Assembly (NCBI GenBank): GCA_964417555.1
Contig: CAYQIM010000059.1
Location: 62,001-126,000 of the forward strand
Length of the DNA: 64,000 bases
Reading direction: 5' to 3'
Origin: CAYQIM01 sp964417555
GTDB taxonomy: Bacteria; Pseudomonadota; Gammaproteobacteria; Diplorickettsiales; Diplorickettsiaceae
The notes below the pieces were generated by a model. It was not told the origin of the DNA. It saw only the letters and a program-made list of their open reading frames with translations, and did not search any database. Positions 57,323-64,000 of this stretch are shown one piece after another. The position numbers were made by a program, and so were the translations under genes. Position 1 is the first letter of the stretch. The number at the start of each line of letters is the position of its first letter.

Positions 57323-58453
57323 TCATTCAACTAGTACTTGATCAATGAGATGAACTTTATTTTTTAATTGCGGTTGTGGTTGTGTCATAAGACGAACAGC
57401 GGCAATAACAGCTTGTATCGGTAAATCTTTCAAACAACGACTTTGGCTATTGACATGTTTATCGCACCCTTCTTGAAAACAGGGGACACAAACACCGCTT
57501 CCTTGCAGTAAATAAACATTGTTTCTTTGTTGAGAGCCGATACGGACAAAAGGATTACTAAGAACACGCCATGCTTCAGGCCACGGTCCCCATTTTACGG
57601 GATTAGTAGGCCCAAACAACGCCACGGTAGGTATTCCTAAAGCGGCTGCCATATGGGTTACTACCGTATCGGGACCAACATAAATTTGGCTACGGCTTAA
57701 CAAAAAAGCCAGCTGACTTAAACTCAAACAACCTATGCTATTAATACCTTCACTGGGTAAAAAATTCAGAATTTCGTCCACTGTTTCTTTTTCTTGTTTG
57801 GTTTGCTTGCCCGTAAAAACAACCGTATATCCATCCTGCTGTAAATAATGAGCCAGATGCACCCAACCGAGTTTAAACCATTCTTTATAGGAAAATTTAG
57901 GAAAAATGTGCAGCACAGCAAGTTTTCGGCCTTTTATAGCCATGCTATCTAATACCACTTTGGCATCTTTTTCATTCCATTTAAGTACTATTTCTGGAAA
58001 AGTCGTTAATTGTAAAATTTCTGCCAAGCGTAGATTCATGATGACAGTATGAGTAGCTAAATTATCGAACTCTATCGCTTCGGAAAGTATAAGTGACTTC
58101 CACCAACGGCTATTATCATCGCCCAGCATACCCATTCGATAAGGTGCCGCCAAAAAAGCATATAAAGTCGATTTATCTCCCGGCAAAGTAGAAAGTGCTA
58201 AATCATAATGGCGAAAAATTCTTTTTATTAATCGACCATGTGCAAAAAAATGCGGATGTTCTTGAATAGTAAGAATGGTATTGATATCTGGACTAGAGGC
58301 TAAAATTGATTCCGTACCTTTAAACACCAATAGATCAATTTGTGTATCCGGCCAGTGACGTTTGAAAGTCCGAATCAAAGGAGTAACCAATAAAACATCG
58401 CCAATACGGCGAGTACAAATAATTAATAGCCTTCCTGGCGGCAATTTGACCAT
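57323..58453 (-). CDS. Glycosyltransferase family 9 (heptosyltransferase-like)
   Basis: 376 residues in two Rossmann domains. N-terminal RRIGDVLLVTPLIRTFKRHW, the central AVLHIFPKFSYKEW and the C-terminal YVGPDTVVTHMAAALGIPTVALFGPTNP are GT9 motifs for ADP-heptose transfer to the LPS core, closest in feel to WaaQ/heptosyltransferase III. It precedes waaE and waaL in the same direction. Confidence 0.9.
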   Translation of the reverse strand: MVKLPPGRLLIICTRRIGDVLLVTPLIRTFKRHWPDTQIDLLVFKGTESILASSPDINTILTIQEHPHFFAHGRLIKRIFRHYDLALSTLPGDKSTLYAFLAAPYRMGMLGDDNSRWWKSLILSEAIEFDNLATHTVIMNLRLAEILQLTTFPEIVLKWNEKDAKVVLDSMAIKGRKLAVLHIFPKFSYKEWFKLGWVHLAHYLQQDGYTVVFTGKQTKQEKETVDEILNFLPSEGINSIGCLSLSQLAFLLSRSQIYVGPDTVVTHMAAALGIPTVALFGPTNPVKWGPWPEAWRVLSNPFVRIGSQQRNNVYLLQGSGVCVPCFQEGCDKHVNSQSRCLKDLPIQAVIAAVRLMTQPQPQLKNKVHLIDQVLVE

Positions 58454-58525
58454 ATCCTTACAACGCTAAATCCTTCTTGCTCTCGGTATCCCCATTCGGG
58501 AAAATAGACATATCTCACACCAATG

Positions 58526-58569
58526 GAATTTTTAGCAAGTGCCGCAAAGCAAAATGCCGCTAAAAATTC
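58526..58569. repeat. Inverted repeat, 11-bp arms
   Basis: GAATTTTTAGC (58526-58536) and GCTAAAAATTC (58559-58569) are a perfect inverted repeat around a G/C-containing loop. It lies between the GT9 gene start and MITE copy 3. Possibly a regulatory hairpin; function unknown. Confidence 0.45.
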
Positions 58570-58593
58570 AAGTGCTAAGAGTATATTATAAGT

Positions 58594-58739
58594 TAGAAGG
58601 TGTCTTCAAATGTACTAGACGAGATAATAAACATTATTTTTCGAGTAGCGCAACCGAGCATACATGAGGTATGTGAGTAGCAAAACACAGAAAAACAACG
58701 TTTCTTGACCGTCATCGTGCATTTGAAGGCACTTTCTTA
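58594..58739. mobile_element. MITE-like palindromic element, copy 3
   Basis: 146 bp. The left end TTAGAAGGTGTCTTCAAATG pairs with the right end CATTTGAAGGCACTTTCTTA. Inner arms AACATTATTTTTCGAG and AGAAAAACAACGTTTC pair less well. TA flanks both ends. The right edge lies on the TAA stop of the small gene at 58737-58943. Same orientation and layout as copies 1 and 2. Confidence 0.8.
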
Positions 58740-58943
58740 GCTATCTTTAGAGATATCAACCTTAATATCACCAAAGCACTGTATATTATAAAATTCGTCT
58801 TTTAAATCTTTGAACCATTTAACGCGCGAATCGATACCAATAATTTCCCGAATAATTTGAAACATTTCCGCGTAAGGTTGATTATAGCCAAAGTCATGCT
58901 CAAAGCTTGTACCATCTGCCAGTGTAATCGTAACTTTACTCAT
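58737..58943 (-). CDS. Small hypothetical protein, 68 residues
   Basis: Not recognised. The sequence starts SKVTITLADGTSFEHDFGYNQP and has a central helix (AEMFQIIREIIG), then WFKDLKDEFYNIQ. No signal or membrane segment. It overlaps the gene upstream by 8 bases, so both are probably real and co-translated. Its stop codon is the boundary of MITE copy 3. Confidence 0.55.
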   Translation of the reverse strand: MSKVTITLADGTSFEHDFGYNQPYAEMFQIIREIIGIDSRVKWFKDLKDEFYNIQCFGDIKVDISKDS

Positions 58944-59154
58944 ATTTCGCTCTCTTACAGCGTTTGTCAGGCCTCTGCGAAGCTGTTACCAATGTAATAT
59001 GAAGTGGTGAAATGGTACTCAAGTTTTCGATTAGCCATGCATTTAAGCAGGTATCTTCCCCTGCAATACGCACGTCTATCGGCCCTCGAATATGTGCTGC
59101 TATTTTAGGAGCAATACGTTTTTTAAACGCTGCACCGCCTGAATATTTGAACAT
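58936..59154 (-). CDS. Small basic hypothetical protein, 72 residues
   Basis: Not recognised. 72 residues, rich in Lys/Arg at both ends and hydrophobic in the middle (ISPLHITLVT). CCAGGGGGGTATTC, a good ribosome-binding site, precedes the ATG. It forms a pair with the downstream 68-residue gene (8-base overlap). The layout resembles two-gene modules of unknown role; there is no toxin or antitoxin motif I can identify. Confidence 0.55.
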   Translation of the reverse strand: MFKYSGGAAFKKRIAPKIAAHIRGPIDVRIAGEDTCLNAWLIENLSTISPLHITLVTASQRPDKRCKRAKYE

Positions 59155-59589
59155 GAATACCCCCCTGGAACCATTTTCTCTAGTTTGTAGATAAAGTTAA
59201 ACTACCTTTTGTTTAACTTTTCGTTTTATTCGAAAATACAATCCATGTTACTTATGATTAAACTTGAAATTTTTGTCGTTTATTTAAATTTTGTGTTGGA
59301 CTAGGCTATCGTTGATAGATAAAGATTCTTATCATTAAGTTTTACCATGCTATCAAACCTTTCTTATCATTTATAAGGCTCTATCTCTATGCGTAAACTT
59401 TAAATAAGATATTACTAAATATAGTGTTTATTATTTTTAAAACAACTACATATTGTATATGTGAATTTTGCTTACATTATTTTATACAAATACGTATAAT
59501 AATTTTAGCAAAAGATTGTATTATACACAAGTTTTCAAAAGTTTCCTCACAACTTATACAAATGTTACCCACCGTTTGCAGAAATCAAA
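59155..59589. other. AT-rich intergenic region without a recognised gene
   Basis: About 435 bases of strongly AT-rich DNA upstream of the small gene pair and after the decayed YWLQG gene. I see no tRNA, repeat or convincing reading frame; the 60-residue frame at 59424-59606 has a composition unlike protein. It may hold promoters for the genes at 59154. Confidence 0.4.
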
Positions 59590-59815
59590 CTAAGAAACTT
59601 CTTTAACTATTTCTTCAAAAAGTCCTCTTACACTTTTAATTGTCTCAAGTTTTTTAATAAAATGCGCTATATCTTGTGCGAGATAACCTTCGGTCGGTTC
59701 TCTTCACCAGATCGGCATGGTTTTTTATCATTTTGATTTGTTTTTCGTCCAGTGAAAGCTCATCTGGTAATACATAAAAGCCTTGCAGCCAATATCTCAA
59801 CTCAAGATTTGTCAT
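59590..59815 (-). pseudogene. Decayed paralogue of the YWLQG small protein
   Basis: On the minus strand from ATG 59815 the sequence reads MTNLELRYWLQGFYVL, then DEKQIKMIKNHADLV, which resembles the gene just upstream (YWLQGYFEI and EKLLIIKDQLSRI). The frame then breaks near 59700; another frame continues EGYLAQDIAHFIKKLETIKS to a stop at 59590-59592. A tandem duplicate that lost its frame. Confidence 0.5.
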
Positions 59816-60128
59816 TTAAACCTTCCTCATGTACCTGGTGCCTTTCTTGTCTACTGACACCTTCATAGCTATCATCAATGGCATGATAAAAAACAGAAGA
59901 GAGACTCGATTTAATAACAGGAAAAAATTCATCCAGTGTAACCGACACATTAGACGTTTTTTCAATGTAATCACACACTCGCTCTAACCAGGCTATAAAC
60001 TCATTTTTTTCGCCTTTTATACGTGATAATTGATCTTTGATGATCAATAATTTTTCAACATCCAAATAGGGGTTACAGGCTATTTCAAAATAGCCCTGTA
60101 ACCAATAGCAAAATTGATTTATGTTCAT
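59802..60128 (-). CDS. Small hypothetical protein with YWLQG motif, 108 residues
   Basis: Function unknown. The N-terminus MNINQFCYWLQGYFEI is a pattern I associate with phage or accessory hypothetical proteins. Mostly helical, no signal or membrane segment. It lies 12 bases after the 286-residue gene and before its decayed paralogue (14-base overlap), so these form one operon. C-terminus is polar and charged. Confidence 0.6.
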   Translation of the reverse strand: MNINQFCYWLQGYFEIACNPYLDVEKLLIIKDQLSRIKGEKNEFIAWLERVCDYIEKTSNVSVTLDEFFPVIKSSLSSVFYHAIDDSYEGVSRQERHQVHEEGLNDKS

Positions 60129-60140
60129 AGCGAAGCAATA

Positions 60141-60998
60141 TTAACAATCCGGGACATCACCGCCGCTCATACTGAAAGAAGAAGAGCGTCCTTGTCTCAA
60201 CAATTCGTTACCTTCATTTCTTTCTGCAATAGCATTCGCCGCATTGATAAGTGTTTGATAAGCAAACGCGTCGTTGGGTAGAGTCAACTCTGTATAAGAA
60301 GACGATGCAAAAAATAACTCTTTTGAACGGATTTTAGCTATTTCCAATTTCACTGCTGGATTTATTGAAGAAATTTGTGCTGAAAGAGAAGAAAGTTTTT
60401 CTTTCATTAGCATTTTATTTTGATTAGGTACGGCTAAACAAATATTAATCTGCGCTTCAGTCACGTTAACTTTTATCGTGCCGTTTTTGGCTAGGCCTAT
60501 TTTTTCAAAGGCTTCTGTTATTGATTCTTTCATACTACTCGCTTGGACAACCGCGCGCACCGCTTTATATCGCTGTTCATCTGACAATTTAGCTACGCTA
60601 TCATCTATTTTATAGATAAAACTGGTAATGGCATCTAATGTAATAGCACGCAAATAGTCCTTGATACTAGAAAACTCTTTATATTTTTCTTGATCAACGA
60701 TATGGTTAGGTGCAGAGTTTTGCGATTCGGTATAGTAGCTATGAATACTCTTATAATAACCTTCTACTTCTGCTGAAAAATTCAGCTTATCTTTTTTAAG
60801 TTCAGCTTTAATTTCTTTAACTGATATTTCCGGGTTATTAACAAACAGGTTCATGACTTTCAATACGGCTTTTTGATCTTGGACTGGTAGTCCCTTATAT
60901 TCATCCATATCTAGTTCAAAAGTAAGCCCACCTGATAAAATGGGTTCTACTTCGGCCAAACCATCAACTTCATCTATTGCTGGATCTTGCACGGTCAT
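60141..60998 (-). CDS. Hypothetical protein, possible secreted or structural accessory protein
   Basis: Not recognised. About 285 residues from the ATG at 60998 (TVQDPAIDEVD), where GGAG lies 7 bases upstream; an ATG at 61004 is too close to it. Acidic N-terminus, long helical middle (KAVLKVMNLFVNNPEISVKE), and a C-terminal SSSFSMSGGDVPDC tail rich in small residues that could act as an export or recognition tail. First gene of the operon with the YWLQG genes. Confidence 0.6.
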   Translation of the reverse strand: MTVQDPAIDEVDGLAEVEPILSGGLTFELDMDEYKGLPVQDQKAVLKVMNLFVNNPEISVKEIKAELKKDKLNFSAEVEGYYKSIHSYYTESQNSAPNHIVDQEKYKEFSSIKDYLRAITLDAITSFIYKIDDSVAKLSDEQRYKAVRAVVQASSMKESITEAFEKIGLAKNGTIKVNVTEAQINICLAVPNQNKMLMKEKLSSLSAQISSINPAVKLEIAKIRSKELFFASSSYTELTLPNDAFAYQTLINAANAIAERNEGNELLRQGRSSSFSMSGGDVPDC

Positions 60999-61156
60999 AG
61001 TCATTCTCCAATAAAATAATTACTGGTAGAATAAACACTCAAGCTTAAAAAATACTTAAAAATAAAGCGTTTTTTATCATTAGGGTAAAATATTAACTCA
61101 ATGAAGCCGAAAGGCTAAAAGTAACCAGCAAAGCTATGCTAGTATAGGAAAGGGTT

Positions 61157-61182
61157 ACGTGCCACTCGACAGAATGGCACGT
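61157..61182. terminator. Hairpin between the 139- and 285-residue genes
   Basis: ACGTGCCA and TGGCACGT form an 8-bp stem with a 10-base loop after the gene at 61235. No T run follows in either direction, so this is a weak terminator or another structure. Confidence 0.35.
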
Positions 61183-61234
61183 AAATCCATACTGAAAAAC
61201 TACAAATCTTTTTTCTTCAGCGATTTAGGCAAAA

Positions 61235-61654
61235 TTAATAGGGATTCCATGAAGCCGCTGAAAATTTAAAATAATCATCTAATTTAGTTTCTGAAAACTG
61301 ATAATTTAATATATAAGCCAGTAATGAGGACTCCTGATTAAAGGCCGAGTAATCCGTTTTAGCTTGGTTAAATAAAGTTTGCACTTCATGTAAATCAACG
61401 CTTTTTCCTTCAGCAATGAAATTAGCAAAAGCAGTCTTTTGCTTACTGAGCATCCTTAATGCCTCTAGATTCATATCTTTGCTAGATTCCAACATGCCTA
61501 TATACTCGCTTAAACGAGCTTTTAGTTTTTGATTTTGTCCCAGCTCATTCAATCGAAATCTAGCTTTTTTAATTACCTTGTCATATAACTGATCTAATGC
61601 TTCCCTATCTGATGTCGCCCACAATAACATTAGCTGCATATACTCCATACCCAT
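61235..61654 (-). CDS. Small helical hypothetical protein, 139 residues
   Basis: Not recognised. The sequence is nearly all helix with heptad-like charge patterns (LYDKVIKKARFRLNELGQNQKLKARL). No signal or membrane segment. A good AGGAGAATAAAT precedes the ATG. It lies 91 bases after mreD on the same strand, so it may be transcribed from mreBCD or from its own promoter. Confidence 0.55.
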   Translation of the reverse strand: MGMEYMQLMLLWATSDREALDQLYDKVIKKARFRLNELGQNQKLKARLSEYIGMLESSKDMNLEALRMLSKQKTAFANFIAEGKSVDLHEVQTLFNQAKTDYSAFNQESSLLAYILNYQFSETKLDDYFKFSAASWNPY

Positions 61655-61746
61655 ATTTATTCTCCTTTTTAAATTGATAGACCTTGCAAAAGTTATAATG
61701 CAATAGACTTATGTTTTTTGTCCAAATAAATCATTATTTTGAATTT

Positions 61747-62220
61747 TTACTGACGCTTTATTTTCAATAACTTTTGTAATAGCGGCCACATCAGTGCACT
61801 GATGATTAAAGAAATCCATACCCAACGCAACACAATCGACCCACTGACAAACGATTGCATCCACACGAGTATACCCTGATAAATAACCAACAAAATAAAA
61901 ACAAATAACATTTGTTGTGTTAAAGGAAACATGCGAAATTGCAAATGAAAACGGTAGGCTAAAAAGGTGATCACGCATAAAGCCAGGCTATGCTCACCTA
62001 AGTAATTACCGTGCAATACATCAATAATTAAGCCTAATATCCAAGCTAAACTAAGATGAATATGGGTTGGCAAGACCATGACCCAATAAATTAAGATCAA
62101 GGGCAGCCATAAGGGATAAATTAATGCCAAACTCGGCGTTAAAGGTATAATATTTAATACAATAGCAGAAAAAAAACTTAAGATAATTAACAGTAAAGTA
62201 GAAAAGTAGAGCGGTTTCAT
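61747..62220 (-). CDS. mreD: Rod shape-determining protein MreD
   Basis: 157 residues, five or six membrane helices with IIPLTPSLALIYPLWLPLI and LSLAWILGLIIDVLHGNYLG, which matches MreD. It holds the elongasome together with MreC. It begins 7 bases after mreC. The overlapping frame at 61709-61978 is a shadow. Confidence 0.92.
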   Translation of the reverse strand: MKPLYFSTLLLIILSFFSAIVLNIIPLTPSLALIYPLWLPLILIYWVMVLPTHIHLSLAWILGLIIDVLHGNYLGEHSLALCVITFLAYRFHLQFRMFPLTQQMLFVFILLVIYQGILVWMQSFVSGSIVLRWVWISLIISALMWPLLQKLLKIKRQ

Positions 62221-62227
62221 ACAATAT

Positions 62228-63073
62228 CTATTTTTTTCGCGCGTTTAAATGAGGGGCGACGGTGGTTTTTTTAGTCGTTGTGACCGGCGACTTATCCGAC
62301 CAAATCAACAAAATAGGTCTATTGCGATTTAATTGCGCACTGGGATCGACTTGTATACTGGCAAACTGCGTTGCCACATTGGTATTAATTGAGCTGACAA
62401 TTCCTACTGGATAACCTGGCGGATAACGCCCACCCAAACCCGAGGTCACCAATAAATCATTCACTTTAATATCAACGGTGCCCGGAGTATCTTTTAGGAG
62501 TAATTTGGTGAGTCGCCCTCGACCCACCAAAATACCTCTAGCATCACTACGTACATCTTGGACAGGAATAGCGCTGCGAAAATCAGTCAGTAAAAGTACA
62601 CGACTCGTGAATAAATCAACACTGATCACCTGGCCCATAATTCCATCAGCATCAATAACAGCTTGCCCCACATAAACACCACTGGATTGTCCTTTATCCA
62701 ATATCACTTCATTCAGCAAAGGATCGGCATTTACTAACAGCAAACGCGCTAACACTAAGCGCTGTTTTTTTAAATGTTCAGACGCCGATAATAATTGATT
62801 CAACTGCCTATTTTCACTTTCTAAGGCTTCAAATCGTTGTAACTTAGCCTTAAGCAATAATTCCTGTGCATACAATTGCGTATTATCTGCTTCTAACTTC
62901 TTTCGCGTCACAAAACCTTGGGATAAATTGTTCACTAAGCGAATAGGCGCATCAACAACATATTGTAAAGGTGCTACTGCATCATTTAATACGCGACGCA
63001 ACGAAGATAAATAATGGTGATAATCCAATATGATCAATAGCGCCGATAAAACAATAAAAAAACCCAAGCGCAA
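62228..63073 (-). CDS. mreC: Rod shape-determining protein MreC
   Basis: 281 residues: one membrane helix at the N-terminus (LGFFIVLSALLIILDY), a coiled coil (about 65-110) and the beta-rich domain with VNADPLLNEVILDKGQSSGVYVGQAVID and TSGLGGRYPPGYPVG. The C-terminus has a basic tail. It scaffolds the elongasome in the periplasm. It follows mreB by 51 bases. Confidence 0.95.
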   Translation of the reverse strand: MRLGFFIVLSALLIILDYHHYLSSLRRVLNDAVAPLQYVVDAPIRLVNNLSQGFVTRKKLEADNTQLYAQELLLKAKLQRFEALESENRQLNQLLSASEHLKKQRLVLARLLLVNADPLLNEVILDKGQSSGVYVGQAVIDADGIMGQVISVDLFTSRVLLLTDFRSAIPVQDVRSDARGILVGRGRLTKLLLKDTPGTVDIKVNDLLVTSGLGGRYPPGYPVGIVSSINTNVATQFASIQVDPSAQLNRNRPILLIWSDKSPVTTTKKTTVAPHLNARKK

Positions 63074-63124
63074 CCATAAAGGGGTTTTACCACGATTAAA
63101 TAATAGCTTAATGGTAAAAGTTCC

Positions 63125-64000
63125 TTAATCCTTTACTAGAAAACCACTACCCATTTCATCAATAATCTCTAAGGCACGCCCACCTCCCCGTGCTACACAG
63201 GTTAAAGGGTCTTCTGCCACGACGACGGGCATGCCTGTTTCTTCCATAATCAAGCGATCAAGATTCCTCAATAAAGCCCCACCTCCTGTTAAAACCATAC
63301 CGGTTTCGGAGATATCTGCTGCCAACTCAGGTGGAGTTTGCTCTAAGCCGGTACGAATAGCACCGACAATATTGGCTAAAGGCTCTTGTAACGCTTCTAA
63401 AATTTCATTACTGTTCAAGACAAAGGCTCTCGGTACACCTTCAGAAATATTACGTCCGCGTATTTCCATTTCTCGCACATCAGGCAATGCAAAGGCTGTA
63501 CCGATTTCATGCTTGATTCGCTCGGCTGTAGGCTCGCCAATCAAGCTACCGTAATGACGTCTGACATAATTAACAATTGCTTCATCAAAACGATCACCTC
63601 CGGTACGTACAGATTGTGCGTAGACCACACCGCCTAAAGAAATCACGGCAACTTCCGTTGTTCCGCCACCAATATCAACAACCAATGATCCGCGTGCCTC
63701 ATCAACGGGCATGCCGGCACCAATAGCCGCAGCCATCGGCTCTTCAATCAAATAGACTTCTCTTGCACCAGCCCCTAAAGCGGACTCACGAATCGCACGG
63801 CGTTCAACTTGTGTTGAACCACAAGGCACACAAACCAATATGCGGGGTGCAGGACGTAAAAAACGATTTTGATGTACTTTATGAATAAAATGCTGCAGCA
63901 TTTTTTCAGTTACGTAAAAATCAGCAATAACACCATCCTTTAAAGGGCGAATCGCATTAATACTACCCGGCGTACGACCTAGCATGCGTTTCGCTTCCCA
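63125..64000 (-). CDS. mreB: Actin-like cell-shape protein MreB, N-terminus cut by window edge
   Basis: The minus-strand frame stays open to the end of the window (the last bases read WEAKR before MLGRTPG), so the gene continues past 64000. Actin/HSP70 ATPase motifs are visible: VVDIGGGTTEVAVISLGG, the VRTGGDRFDEAI segment and VLTGGGALLRN. The first gene of mreBCD. Confidence 0.97.
   Translation of the reverse strand, partial: WEAKRMLGRTPGSINAIRPLKDGVIADFYVTEKMLQHFIHKVHQNRFLRPAPRILVCVPCGSTQVERRAIRESALGAGAREVYLIEEPMAAAIGAGMPVDEARGSLVVDIGGGTTEVAVISLGGVVYAQSVRTGGDRFDEAIVNYVRRHYGSLIGEPTAERIKHEIGTAFALPDVREMEIRGRNISEGVPRAFVLNSNEILEALQEPLANIVGAIRTGLEQTPPELAADISETGMVLTGGGALLRNLDRLIMEETGMPVVVAEDPLTCVARGGGRALEIIDEMGSGFLVKD

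Noticed and set aside
58737..59154. The overlapping 68- and 72-residue genes as a toxin-antitoxin module
   Set aside because: The layout fits, but neither product has a recognisable toxin, nuclease or DNA-binding motif.
59424..59606. 60-residue plus-strand frame in the AT-rich gap
   Set aside because: It has no ribosome-binding site, is low-complexity, and runs over the end of the decayed YWLQG gene.
61709..61978. 89-residue minus-strand frame at mreD
   Set aside because: It overlaps mreD in another frame, and mreD fits the family and the operon spacing.
1..64000. CRISPR arrays, tRNA or rRNA genes
   Set aside because: No regular spaced direct repeats and no tRNA or rRNA sequence were recognised on reading both strands; a covariance-model scan would be needed to exclude a tRNA.

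Overview
The window is AT-rich chromosomal DNA of a gammaproteobacterium. Protein sequences and gene content (mraZ-rsmH-ftsL-ftsI, erpA, sdhE-ygfX, hfq-hflX-hflK-hflC-purA, mreBCD, large effector-like proteins, many broken genes) point to the Legionellales, probably a host-associated Coxiella/Rickettsiella-like lineage. This placement is inference from protein reading, not from a database search.

Layout. 1-4.05 kb: start of the division/cell-wall cluster (ftsI partial, ftsL, rsmH, mraZ, all minus) with a clear sigma-70 promoter and a four-repeat MraZ operator, next to rnpB. 4.1-17.0 kb: housekeeping genes (anmK, erpA, ygfX, sdhE, ccmE, guaC, polA, hfq, hflX, hflK, hflC, purA). 17.0-39.0 kb: an O-antigen locus. 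It holds an RfbF/RfbG CDP-hexose module with an RfbH-like dehydratase, a thiamine-diphosphate enzyme, an SDR and a truncated dehydroquinate-synthase-like protein; GtrA and GT-C membrane proteins; a complete dTDP-L-rhamnose set (rmlB, rmlD, rmlA, rmlC); RgpF-like and GT2 glycosyltransferases; and a Wzm/Wzt exporter. 39.0-42.7 kb: pyrG preceded by a DUF692 (MNIO) / DUF2063 pair and a Cys-rich lipoprotein-like peptide, which looks like a copper/metal-peptide (bufferin-type) RiPP operon. 42.8-58.5 kb: wecA, msbA, tldD, a very large effector-like gene, yhdP, an O-antigen ligase and two core glycosyltransferases. 58.7-61.7 kb: a short island of unrecognised small genes. 61.7-64.0 kb: mreD, mreC, mreB (partial).

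Envelope logic. WecA primes undecaprenyl phosphate, the rml and CDP-sugar modules supply unusual deoxy sugars, rhamnosyltransferase-type enzymes build the chain, Wzm/Wzt exports it, the WaaL-type ligase joins it to a core built by the KdtX-like and GT9 enzymes, and MsbA moves lipid A-core. YhdP and MreBCD add envelope lipid transport and cell shape.

Two features run through the whole window. First, five long genes are broken by single-base shifts, and each frame is restored by adding one base, often in a homopolymer; this is either gene decay with slippage or a systematic sequence error. Second, a family of roughly 147-bp palindromic, TA-flanked MITE-like elements recurs. In three cases the right end lies exactly on the stop codon of a minus-strand gene. 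The strongest candidates for new biology are the MNIO operon with its lipoprotein-type Cys-rich precursor, the branched-sugar module with an RfbH homologue lacking Fe-S cysteines, and the roughly 1,300-residue effector-like protein with a duplicated metalloprotease-like domain.
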